This document shows, piece after piece, positions 24,998 through 31,571 of a stretch of DNA of 33,895 bases. This DNA is from a virus, in the IMG/VR virus record IMGVR_UViG_3300035698_004398, positions 1 through 33,895 of that record, one strand, 5' to 3'. The stretch's first letter is position 1. Every line of letters begins with the position of its first letter. The notes under the pieces were generated by a model that had not been told where the DNA came from, ran no database searches, and was given only the letters and a program-made list of their open reading frames with translations. Position numbers and translations under genes: made by a program.

Positions 24998-26134
24998 ATG
25001 CTTAATCTATATGCACCTATAAATAACTTGGGGTATGGTATACATTCTAACAATATGATTAAGGCATTCATTAATAATGATATTGATATAAGTCTAAATA
25101 CTATTGGACAAGTACAACCTAATCCTTATTACACAAAAGATCTGGAGAATTTACATGGAAATTATAGTTTATTTGATAGCACAGCACCATCTTTACATAT
25201 CTTTCATGATGAATATGTTACCCAGGTGGGGGGAGTATACCAGATTGCGTTTTCAGTTTTCGAAACAACAGTCTTAAATGACCATGTTAAATATAATCTA
25301 CAAAATGTAGCCAAGATGGTATTCACTCCAACAGAGAAGCATAAAGAAATACTTATGGCCAATGGAGTACAAGAAGATAAGATTCATGTTATACATGAAG
25401 GTGTTGATCCTAAACTATATAATACTGAACCATGTGAGAAATATATTGATACAGGTAAGTTTACATATATAACAGTCGGTAAAAAAGAAGAAAGAAAAAA
25501 CACCGACCTAATTATTAGAACATTCCTTGAGGATATGCAATACAATGAGTGTGCATTAATAGCACACACCTTCAATCCATTCGCTCAGACTGGTGGTAAT
25601 GTTACATCTAAACAGTTCACAGATGTAGAGTTTGAAAAATATGGATTCAAACAAACCCAAGCTCACCAGACTCATATGGTATACTCTAATGGAATATGTG
25701 ATATATACTTAACATATCCTAATCCAGATCAAACACAAATGAAAAGAATATATAGATCTGCTAATGTAGGGATAGCATTATCTCGTGCAGAAGGCTGGGA
25801 CCTGCCTCTTATGGAACTTATGGCATGTGGAGTACCTTGCATAGCCTCGAACACGATAGGACACATAGAGTACCTCCCTGGAGCTCCTAAGGTACAACAA
25901 GATTTAATAATAGATCTAGATGGAACTGAAGTTGCTAACGATGGAGTATGGTTTCATGGTGATCGTGGTGAGTGGGGAATTATAAATGCAGAAGATTTCT
26001 CGGAGAAATTAGAACAGACATGGGAAGATAAAGAATTATACGATTATGTAAGTCCAGAATTATCAAAGTATTACCTTGATAATTATAATTGGGATCTTCC
26101 AGTATTGAAAATCAAAGAATTATTAGCACTATAA
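24998..26134 (+). CDS. GT-B fold glycosyltransferase (GT4-like, 378 aa)
   Basis: Standard GT4-like layout: an N-terminal glycine-rich loop (INNLGYGIHSNNM), the central HVIHEGVDPKLYN and TVGKKEERKNTDLI of the donor domain, and the E-x7-E signature EGWDLPLME near residue 264 followed by LMACGVPCIAS. A later WFHGDRGEW is unusual and may contribute to acceptor choice. It begins directly after the groES stop with GAGGAAGT as ribosome site. It is the third GT-B enzyme and is separated from the main run by the 24334 promoter and two to three small genes, so it may be expressed at a different time. Confidence 0.9.
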   Translation: MLNLYAPINNLGYGIHSNNMIKAFINNDIDISLNTIGQVQPNPYYTKDLENLHGNYSLFDSTAPSLHIFHDEYVTQVGGVYQIAFSVFETTVLNDHVKYNLQNVAKMVFTPTEKHKEILMANGVQEDKIHVIHEGVDPKLYNTEPCEKYIDTGKFTYITVGKKEERKNTDLIIRTFLEDMQYNECALIAHTFNPFAQTGGNVTSKQFTDVEFEKYGFKQTQAHQTHMVYSNGICDIYLTYPNPDQTQMKRIYRSANVGIALSRAEGWDLPLMELMACGVPCIASNTIGHIEYLPGAPKVQQDLIIDLDGTEVANDGVWFHGDRGEWGIINAEDFSEKLEQTWEDKELYDYVSPELSKYYLDNYNWDLPVLKIKELLAL

Positions 26135-26197
26135 ATATTAGATTTGATTTATACTATAATTGCGGTGGAACTATAAACTTAAACTTGGAGAATCAAA

Positions 26198-26551
26198 ATG
26201 ACTAAGAATACCACCTTAACTACAAGCGTTCAGGACAAACATCTAGAAATACATTATAATTGTAAAATGATACATACTCAAGGTGGTCCTGTTCCCATTA
26301 GACTTCAGGGTAAAATATTTTGCCCAGTCCTAAACTCAAAAATTACCCCAATGGTATGTGCTAAACTAATGGATTATCCTGGTTGGCCTCGGAACATAGA
26401 TAAATGTGTATGTGAAGAGCAAGCGGATTGTTTTATTGCGAAGTCTATTCAGAAAAATATGACTAAACGAGGCAATTATGTCAAAAAGAAACCAAACTCT
26501 GGCAATAAGAAAAATGTCGTCAGAAAAAAAGAGGTTAACACGAAGAAGTAG
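26198..26551 (+). CDS. Cys-rich hypothetical protein (117 aa)
   Basis: Not recognised. Cysteines at FCPVL, MVCAKL, KCVCEE and DCFIA (residues about 47-76) form a compact C-x12-C-x16-C-x-C-x6-C set likely to bind zinc or an Fe-S cluster. The C-terminal ~35 residues are strongly basic (KKKPNSGNKK and onward) and could bind nucleic acid. TTGGAG lies 6 nt upstream of the ATG. The last 74 nt overlap the ClpP-like gene in another frame, so that basic tail shares DNA with the protease N-terminus. Confidence 0.6.
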   Translation: MTKNTTLTTSVQDKHLEIHYNCKMIHTQGGPVPIRLQGKIFCPVLNSKITPMVCAKLMDYPGWPRNIDKCVCEEQADCFIAKSIQKNMTKRGNYVKKKPNSGNKKNVVRKKEVNTKK

Positions 26552-27080
26552 CTTAGATAACCCATCAAAGAACCAACATAATTTATATCTTATCGGTGAT
26601 ATAAATGAGACTATGAGTGAGCAAATTATTACTAAACTCATTGAATCAGATCTTGATGAAAATTCTGAAGTTAATTTATTTATATCTTCTGCCGGTGGTT
26701 GTCTTCATGATTGTCTAGCAATGATTGATTTGATAGAGCATCAGAAAACGACCATTGGTTATACTGTTAATACATTTGGACTTGGAGAAGTATGTAGTGG
26801 AGGCTTCTTTATGTTTATACTTGGTGACAAGAGAGTATTATTCCCTAAGTGTAGAGTATATGTTCATGAGCATATTGTTGAAGGCGAAGAAGGCCTACCA
26901 TATACTAAGAAGATTGACGCATTAAAAGAAGAACATATATTAAATAAGATGTATGTACAATTTGTTGCTGATGCTTTAGATATATCGTTTAGTGAAGCAA
27001 AGAGATTGTTACAAAAAGATAAGTGGCTTTCGAGTCATGAGATCGAAGAGTTTAATATACATAATGCGGAGAGATGCTAA
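26478..27080 (+). CDS. ClpP-like serine protease (S14 family)
   Basis: A 200-aa protein with the ClpP fold pattern. LYLIGDINETMS and VNLFISSAGG (oxyanion-loop glycines) are followed by the nucleophile segment EVCSGGFFMF (S107), the His in RVYVHEHI (H130), and KDKWLSSHEIEEF, whose D181 aligns with the catalytic Asp of host ClpP (RDRFLSA.EA). The nucleophile elbow is CSGG instead of the usual ASAG. Such peptidases degrade proteins, or mature capsid proteins in some phages; here no capsid gene is adjacent. CGAGG lies 5 nt before ATG 26478, supporting this start despite the 74-nt overlap with the upstream gene; ATG 26514 is the alternative. Confidence 0.85.
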   Translation: MSKRNQTLAIRKMSSEKKRLTRRSSLDNPSKNQHNLYLIGDINETMSEQIITKLIESDLDENSEVNLFISSAGGCLHDCLAMIDLIEHQKTTIGYTVNTFGLGEVCSGGFFMFILGDKRVLFPKCRVYVHEHIVEGEEGLPYTKKIDALKEEHILNKMYVQFVADALDISFSEAKRLLQKDKWLSSHEIEEFNIHNAERC

Positions 27081-27289
27081 TGAGTACTAAGGATATAAAA
27101 GAACTTCAAGATGCATTTGCTGATGCAGGCACAACTGAGATCGAAGATATATCAACTGATATAGTGCCAACATTATGTGTTGATTGTATTAATAATACGA
27201 TATGTAATCCACTAACATCACATCTTAATCTGTTTAGAATTGGGATCAAGATACAAATAGAAGAATGTCCTTATCATAGGAACAGTTAA
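27080..27289 (+). CDS. Small Cys-containing hypothetical protein (69 aa)
   Basis: Not recognised by name. CVDCINNTIC and later EECPYH give a four-Cys pattern with a terminal His, suggesting a small zinc-binding protein. I chose ATG 27080, which overlaps the ClpP-like stop (TAATG) and has GGAGAG 6 nt upstream; the ATG at 27074 lies further inside that gene. Its own stop overlaps the next start, so it is part of the protease operon. Confidence 0.6.
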   Translation: MSTKDIKELQDAFADAGTTEIEDISTDIVPTLCVDCINNTICNPLTSHLNLFRIGIKIQIEECPYHRNS

Positions 27290-27561
27290 TGCTTAATGAA
27301 GATAAAATATATAAATTATTAAACAAAGTAATTAAAAGTTATAACACATCAGTGGAATTTCTTAATGATGCATATAAAATGGGACTAAGTAAACATGCAT
27401 GTATGGTGTTAGAGTTATTGTTATTGAATAAACCTTATGATCGTATCAAGTATGTTTTACTTTTTACAGATCAATCATTCGAGAAGTATGTAGATGAGTT
27501 AGAAAATACATTGACTAACTTTAAAAAGAAACGACAGATAGTTAAATTTAGAAGTCAATAG
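27289..27561 (+). CDS. Helical hypothetical protein (90 aa)
   Basis: Not recognised. The protein is almost entirely helical and soluble, with a Leu-rich segment (CMVLELLLLNKPYDRIKYVL, about residues 38-57) that might be a helix-turn-helix or dimerisation unit, and a basic end (KKKRQIVKFRSQ). It is coupled to the 69-aa gene by TAATG. It is the last plus-strand gene before the bidirectional terminator at 27608. Confidence 0.55.
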   Translation: MLNEDKIYKLLNKVIKSYNTSVEFLNDAYKMGLSKHACMVLELLLLNKPYDRIKYVLLFTDQSFEKYVDELENTLTNFKKKRQIVKFRSQ

Positions 27562-27607
27562 CGGTCTCACATTCGTTAGTTTAAAACATTGTTTAATATA
27601 AGTATAA

Positions 27608-27632
27608 AAAAGGGAGCTCTAAGCTCCCTTTT
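27608..27632. terminator. Bidirectional intrinsic terminator
   Basis: AAAAGGGAGCT (27608-27618), 3-nt loop CTA, AGCTCCCTTTT (27622-27632): an 11-bp perfect stem with A and T tails on both sides. It lies between the plus-strand gene ending at 27561 and the minus-strand gene ending at 27636, so it can stop both transcripts. Confidence 0.9.
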
Positions 27633-27635
27633 ACT

Positions 27636-27812
27636 TTACTCTGCTAAGCAGTGAGCAAGATCACCAAGATAATCATGAAGAAATATAAGCCACTTCATCT
27701 TATCATCAGGATGCTCATCGAAATGTTTTTTAAATTCTTTTTTTGTTAGATGTTCAATTTCAATATTTTCCCATTTACCATCTCGTTCTATACGAACAAA
27801 TGCTCCAGTCAT
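27636..27812 (-). CDS. Small hypothetical protein (58 aa)
   Basis: A short minus-strand gene. ATG at 27812-27810 overlaps the TGA of the upstream endonuclease gene (ATGA), with AAGGA 6 nt upstream. The product begins MTGAFVRIERDGKWENIEIE, continues with HLTKKEFKKHF, and ends in a helix with Trp, Leu and His (KWLIFLHDYLGDLAHCLAE). It is charged and soluble. No family is recognised. It is the last gene of the minus-strand unit, 3 nt before the terminator. Confidence 0.65.
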   Translation of the reverse strand: MTGAFVRIERDGKWENIEIEHLTKKEFKKHFDEHPDDKMKWLIFLHDYLGDLAHCLAE

Positions 27813-28339
27813 ACTAATTCCTTTTCTAATATATTTTCTATGTTATCAAATTCAGTATAAGGTATTCTTATAAGTTTAATATTATTATCTTTACAGTACT
27901 TTGTTTTTATAACATCTCGTTTCTGTGTATCTTTAAGTCCTTCAACACTTCCCCAAAATTCTACGGGTTTAAAATGTTGCTCACCATCATATTCAATGCA
28001 TGTATGTTTTGAATTTATATAAAAATCAAATGGTAAAGTATGTTTATTTTTACAGCCGTTAAATCGTTTTTGTGTTACAAATATAATATTATTATTTTTT
28101 AAATAATTTTCTACTTTTAATTCTCCTTTTGATGTATTACATTTAGGACATCCACCACCCTGTATATGATTACCTGGCAATATTTTAAAGTCACCATGTT
28201 TATAACAAGTAATAATTACTTTTATTCTATCGTTTTTATAAATAAGATTATCATATCCATATGTACCAATACCATGTTTATCTTGTCCTTTTTTAATGAA
28301 TTGTTCTGACATAAATTTTTTGTCATTATCTATCCTCAT
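27809..28339 (-). CDS. Homing-type endonuclease (Vsr-like/EDxHD)
   Basis: About 176 aa. The N-terminal half has the HGDFKILPGNHIQGGGCPKC pattern of DNA-binding repeats in phage homing endonucleases. The C-terminal half is a Vsr/PD-(D/E)XK-type domain: LPFDFYINSKHTCIEYDGEQ with following His, then QKRDVIKTKYCKDNNIKLIR. This resembles the EDxHD homing enzymes such as I-Bth0305I, which cut intronless target genes and spread their own gene. The start is uncertain: ATG 28339 overlaps the upstream gene by 14 nt and ATG 28312 is the alternative; neither has a good ribosome site. The frame extends further upstream but that part lies within the 137-aa gene. Confidence 0.75.
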   Translation of the reverse strand: MRIDNDKKFMSEQFIKKGQDKHGIGTYGYDNLIYKNDRIKVIITCYKHGDFKILPGNHIQGGGCPKCNTSKGELKVENYLKNNNIIFVTQKRFNGCKNKHTLPFDFYINSKHTCIEYDGEQHFKPVEFWGSVEGLKDTQKRDVIKTKYCKDNNIKLIRIPYTEFDNIENILEKELV

Positions 28340-28739
28340 CATCCGTAATATAACAGTCATCACATACAGTTGTTCTCCAGGCATCAACGCGTAATGTTCC
28401 TTCCTTACCACATACTTCACATGCACTGTCACACATAGCCTCAGTCAAATTAACAACACCTCTTACTTCATATATATCGTTATCACTCATGGTATGATCA
28501 TCTGTTCGCTCAGTATATAATCTAAGAGTTCCAAACTTTTGTTTGACTTGAAATATTCTTAGTCCTTTTTTATAATACCCATGATATAATACCTTTAATG
28601 TTGTATGTATAGTCCTAGCCCAGCCTTCATGAATAGACATACCGTAGTACATTGGATATGCTGAGTCGTCTGATCCAACAAAGAAATCCTTCTTAAAATC
28701 TTTATATATATCTTGTTCCCATTGTTCTATTTCTATCAT
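28326..28739 (-). CDS. Hypothetical protein with C-terminal zinc ribbon (137 aa)
   Basis: The middle GLRIFQVKQKFGTLRLYTE and the C-terminal CEVCGKEGTLR...TTVCDDC are a combination I have seen repeatedly in unassigned phage and bacterial proteins; the four Cys (C-x2-C then C-x2-C) make a zinc ribbon. The N-terminus carries Trp/Tyr-rich helices (YYGMSIHEGWARTIHTTL). Function is unknown. It sits 2 nt after the 81-aa gene and overlaps the endonuclease gene. Confidence 0.65.
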   Translation of the reverse strand: MIEIEQWEQDIYKDFKKDFFVGSDDSAYPMYYGMSIHEGWARTIHTTLKVLYHGYYKKGLRIFQVKQKFGTLRLYTERTDDHTMSDNDIYEVRGVVNLTEAMCDSACEVCGKEGTLRVDAWRTTVCDDCYITDDEDR

Positions 28740-28741
28740 AA

Positions 28742-28987
28742 TTACCTCAAATTTAATCCTCTACTATTTTTTTTAGTTCTTGTACTGTTTTTTGCAACAA
28801 CATTATAGTCGTCAACAAACATCTGTAATGATTTTATAAATTCATTAGCTTTAGCATATACATCTTTCTTACTAACCATAGAAAGAAATGTTATATTCTT
28901 TCCACCATTTAATTTTATCATATATAAAGTGTCACCATAAGGAGCTGCACTTTCTTCACATACATATTCGAATATATATTTATCCAC
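28742..28987 (-). CDS. Small hypothetical protein with GTG start (81 aa)
   Basis: Not recognised. A beta-strand N-terminus (DKYIFEYVCEE), then YMIKLNGGKNITFLSM and a helical, basic C-terminus (STRTKKNSRGLNLR). The start codon is GTG, overlapping the upstream gene by 8 nt; GGGAG lies about 10 nt upstream. The in-frame alternatives are inside the protein, so GTG is preferred. Confidence 0.55.
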   Translation of the reverse strand: MDKYIFEYVCEESAAPYGDTLYMIKLNGGKNITFLSMVSKKDVYAKANEFIKSLQMFVDDYNVVAKNSTRTKKNSRGLNLR

Positions 28988-29384
28988 GTAACATTGCTCC
29001 CATGTGTCTACTTTTTGGTTTAATTATTACTGGTTCTGGTTCTTGTTCTGATTTATAATATTCATGATTAGATATTATAGAATACGTATAACTATCAGCT
29101 ATTTGATCTAACATTTTATTGTGTCCTTCTTTAGCTTCTTCTATTGTATGATATCTTTGTTGTTCGTCATTAAATGGTCCATCAAATATCATTGTTTCAA
29201 ATAATACAGGTTCACCATCACCACCACCATGATCTAAACCTAGAAAAACAGTAGAGACTGATACTTCCGTACCAGCCTCTTCTATATATAATTTTGTCTT
29301 TCTTATTGCAGCACTTGCACCAATGTCTGGAAACCCACGTGTTTCGTATGTACTTCCATCATTTGTAATATTAAACCATCTCAT
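28980..29384 (-). CDS. Conserved phage-type hypothetical protein (134 aa)
   Basis: The central SVSTVFLGLDHGGGDGEPVL followed by FETMIFDG, and EEAKEGHNKM, form a pattern that recurs in unassigned phage and bacterial proteins (VSTVFLGLDH...P.LFETMVFG...Y.T..EA..GH). No catalytic role is known to me. The C-terminus is Pro/Lys-rich and probably disordered. AGGAT lies 5 nt before the ATG. It lies between the sigma factor gene (6 nt) and the GTG-started gene (8-nt overlap). Confidence 0.65.
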   Translation of the reverse strand: MRWFNITNDGSTYETRGFPDIGASAAIRKTKLYIEEAGTEVSVSTVFLGLDHGGGDGEPVLFETMIFDGPFNDEQQRYHTIEEAKEGHNKMLDQIADSYTYSIISNHEYYKSEQEPEPVIIKPKSRHMGAMLRG

Positions 29385-29389
29385 GAATC

Positions 29390-30238
29390 CTACTGTCTAG
29401 TATTTAAAAATACTCTAGTTAGATCTTTAAATTTTTCTATTTTTGTTTCACTTAAATCTTTTATTAATCTTATTTCTGGTATAGAAAATGGTCGTTCATA
29501 ATCAATTCCAAATCTCATCTTAATTATATCCAATACATCTTTATCTAAGTCTGTTAGTTCGTTCATTATAATTGTTTTAAGTAATACTAATGTTTCACTA
29601 TCTTCTAATTCTGTTGGTAAATCTTCTACTGAACCTATAATAAATGTTTCGTCTGTAGCTCCTGAATTCAAATCAATCAGTCTAACTATGTCTTCAATCA
29701 TTTCTTCTTTAACTTCAATACCTTTGTTTTGTATCAATCGTTCTTTTATTTCTGATGCTAATGGTTGTTTACCATAGCCCTCAGTATATAAACTGTTCTG
29801 AGTTTCTTTAACATTCTTAATATTTCTGGCCATACTTCTAGGTACTTTAACTATCTTATTCTCTTTAATAAATTCTATTATACATTTCATTACATGCCAG
29901 TAAGCGAAGGTAGTAAAGTTAACTCCTCTTTCTGGATCAAATAAATCAACAGCTTCAATAATACCTATCTGAGCTTGTTGAAACACATCTTCTATCACTG
30001 AGTTATCATTAATTTTTTTGCAATATTTAATAGCATACTTCATACCGAAGCCACCATTAGATATAATTATCGCATCTCTTAATTGTTTATATTCTTTTTG
30101 TCGTTTAGGTAATAAGGTTTCAAGCAATCTTAATTTTCTAAATCTATCTAAATTAATATCTGGTGCAGGTAAAGGGAACTTTTTGATATATGAATCAATA
30201 GTTTTCTTTAACCGTGAATAAGGATCTTCAATTTTCAT
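29390..30238 (-). CDS. Sigma70-family RNA polymerase sigma factor
   Basis: A 282-aa phage sigma factor. Residues ~84-120 match region 2 (EDVFQQAQIGIIEAVDLF, then DPERGVNFTTFAYWHVMKCI), which contacts core polymerase and the -10 element. Residues ~130-185 form region 3 (KVPRSMARNIKN...). Residues ~228-280 form region 4, with DKDVLDIIKMRFGI and a helix-turn-helix-like end (SIPEIRLIKDLSETKIEKFK). Region 1.1 is absent, as in alternative sigmas. It should redirect host polymerase to phage promoters, probably of late genes. GGAAG lies 6 nt before the ATG, which abuts the previous stop. It probably belongs to the unit started by the 30910-30938 promoter. Confidence 0.9.
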   Translation of the reverse strand: MKIEDPYSRLKKTIDSYIKKFPLPAPDINLDRFRKLRLLETLLPKRQKEYKQLRDAIIISNGGFGMKYAIKYCKKINDNSVIEDVFQQAQIGIIEAVDLFDPERGVNFTTFAYWHVMKCIIEFIKENKIVKVPRSMARNIKNVKETQNSLYTEGYGKQPLASEIKERLIQNKGIEVKEEMIEDIVRLIDLNSGATDETFIIGSVEDLPTELEDSETLVLLKTIIMNELTDLDKDVLDIIKMRFGIDYERPFSIPEIRLIKDLSETKIEKFKDLTRVFLNTRQ

Positions 30239-30544
30239 TTATAACTTCCACAATACATTACCAGGTACGCCTTGGCGTTTGAACCTGTCGACCAGTTTTT
30301 CACTTTGATCGATTATAAAATCAACACCCGAATAATGAACGGAATCTTTGACTTTATATCCCCAGATATAATCATATATACCTAGTGTTTTTGCTACGTA
30401 TGCCATTTCTTCTACACTTGTAGTTTTGTGCCATGCGAAAACATGTTTACCTGCTGCTATTAACATATCTAATTCTGTTTTAAGACTATCAATATCACTA
30501 TCCATAATTATACCGAAGTCTATATATACATTACTATTCAACAT
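30239..30544 (-). CDS. HAD-like protein, possibly degenerate (101 aa)
   Basis: Residues arrange like a minimal HAD domain: VYIDFGIIM (motif 1; Asp present, but the D+2 position is Gly), HVFAWHKTT (motif 2 position), GYKVKDS (motif 3 Lys), VDFIIDQS (motif 4 position). The lack of the second Asp suggests loss of phosphatase activity or a binding role. It is short for the family. GAGGG lies 8 nt before the ATG. It sits between the resolvase-like nuclease and the sigma factor gene, whose ATG abuts its stop. Confidence 0.55.
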   Translation of the reverse strand: MLNSNVYIDFGIIMDSDIDSLKTELDMLIAAGKHVFAWHKTTSVEEMAYVAKTLGIYDYIWGYKVKDSVHYSGVDFIIDQSEKLVDRFKRQGVPGNVLWKL

Positions 30545-30547
30545 CTG

Positions 30548-30883
30548 TTAGACCCTCATTAATTTAAGAAAGTCCTCAAACTTTAACGCACAATAGACAT
30601 CAGATCTATTACGTTTGAATACTAATAACGGAGTAAGATCTCTATTATCACTATCACTTTGTTCGAGAGACTTCCAAATATTTAATTTCTCTTGGTTCTT
30701 AGCTTCAACTGAAAATGGAAACTTCTTAGCTGCTGCCTCTGATAACTGAACATCGTCACCAGTTACTCCCATAGGAGTAGATTTAATATCTCTATCAGTT
30801 AATGATGGAAATAATTTTTTAACTTCATCAACGATGTATTGTTGTAATCGTCTACCTTTTGCTTTAGCTGAACTTGTATTCAA
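30548..30883 (-). CDS. PD-(D/E)XK nuclease, Holliday-junction-resolvase-like (TTG start)
   Basis: About 111 aa. KAKGRRLQQYIVDEVKK is the N-terminal helix with a conserved Glu (E20). STPMGVTGDDVQLSEAA contains the metal-binding Asp (D44), and FPFSVEAKNQEKLNIWK carries E60-x-K62. This matches a widespread small phage endonuclease family related to archaeal Hjc-type resolvases, which would resolve branched replication or recombination DNA before packaging. The start is TTG at 30883, 5 nt after GGAGG; no in-frame ATG exists nearby. The 30910-30938 promoter lies 27 nt upstream. Confidence 0.8.
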   Translation of the reverse strand: MNTSSAKAKGRRLQQYIVDEVKKLFPSLTDRDIKSTPMGVTGDDVQLSEAAAKKFPFSVEAKNQEKLNIWKSLEQSDSDNRDLTPLLVFKRNRSDVYCALKFEDFLKLMRV

Positions 30884-30909
30884 TATGACCTCCGAAAAGT
30901 GTACTATAT

Positions 30910-30938
30910 AATATATATTATATGAACATAGAAGTCAA
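30910..30938 (-). promoter_or_regulatory. Sigma70-like promoter of the resolvase/sigma unit
   Basis: On the minus strand, TTGACT (30938-30933), 17 bp spacer, TATATT (30915-30910), followed by ATATAGTA. The spacer is CATATAATA where other copies have TAAATGATA, so the TAAATG core is imperfect here. It begins 4 nt after the stop codon of the gene ending at 30942. Confidence 0.8.
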
Positions 30939-30941
30939 TAG

Positions 30942-31571
30942 TTAAATTCTAAAATTTACAGTTTGTTTCTTTCCCTTTGCTATTGCTCTATTCTTTTCGA
31001 TTACATCGTTTATTAATTTTGTAGAATATTTTTGGTTTGGATGTTTCTTTATATAACATACAGGACATTCCATCTTTGATTCGTCACCATTTATATAAAA
31101 TTTCTCACTATAATGTTCTGTGCTTTCCTTACATGAAGAATATTCTTTTGGCATTTTTAATAGTATATCATGATCTAGATCCCAGAACCAGAAATGTTTC
31201 TTTATTTCATACTCCATAGTTTCATTATCATTTATACCTAATGCTTTTATTTCAGGTGGTAGACCTCCACCCATGTCACCAATATTCCAGAAGTCATGGT
31301 TATTAGATGTAGATACAGCATAAGCTTTTGTTTCAGGACACCATACTATGAATGTTTCATAGTTACATGTATTAAATGTTACATTTATATTTGGATCAAT
31401 GTCTGCATCCTTAGCTATCTTCTTCATTGATTCTACTAATTCTTCATCGTTATCCCATTCTCGTAATTTAATCATTGCTTCAGCTAACTCAAATGTAGAT
31501 CCAAATTTAGCATCACGTACTATAAATGCACTTGATGAACTGTTACTTACAAACCCATTACGTGTTTTCAC
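30942..31571 (-). CDS. Protein with serine-rich conserved N-terminus, copy A (209 aa, GTG start)
   Basis: The first 18 residues (MKTRNGFVSNSSSSAFIV) match those of the adjacent 122-aa protein at 16 of 18 positions, while the rest differ. The remainder has several Trp/His/Cys (FWFWDLDHD; MECPVCYIKK; SCKES), suggesting a metal-binding C-terminal part. The start is GTG 31571, with GGGAG 6 nt upstream, overlapping the previous stop as GTGA. This N-terminal tag recurs in unassigned phage proteins; its function is not known to me. It is the last gene of the upstream minus-strand unit. Confidence 0.65.
   Translation of the reverse strand: MKTRNGFVSNSSSSAFIVRDAKFGSTFELAEAMIKLREWDNDEELVESMKKIAKDADIDPNINVTFNTCNYETFIVWCPETKAYAVSTSNNHDFWNIGDMGGGLPPEIKALGINDNETMEYEIKKHFWFWDLDHDILLKMPKEYSSCKESTEHYSEKFYINGDESKMECPVCYIKKHPNQKYSTKLINDVIEKNRAIAKGKKQTVNFRI

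Noticed and set aside
26130-26137. TATAAATA, the T4 late-promoter consensus, 60 nt ahead of the 26198 gene
   Set aside because: A single 8-mer of A and T in AT-rich DNA is weak evidence. The phage sigma factor here is a full region 2-4 protein and not clearly a T4 gp55 homologue, so the T4 consensus may not apply.
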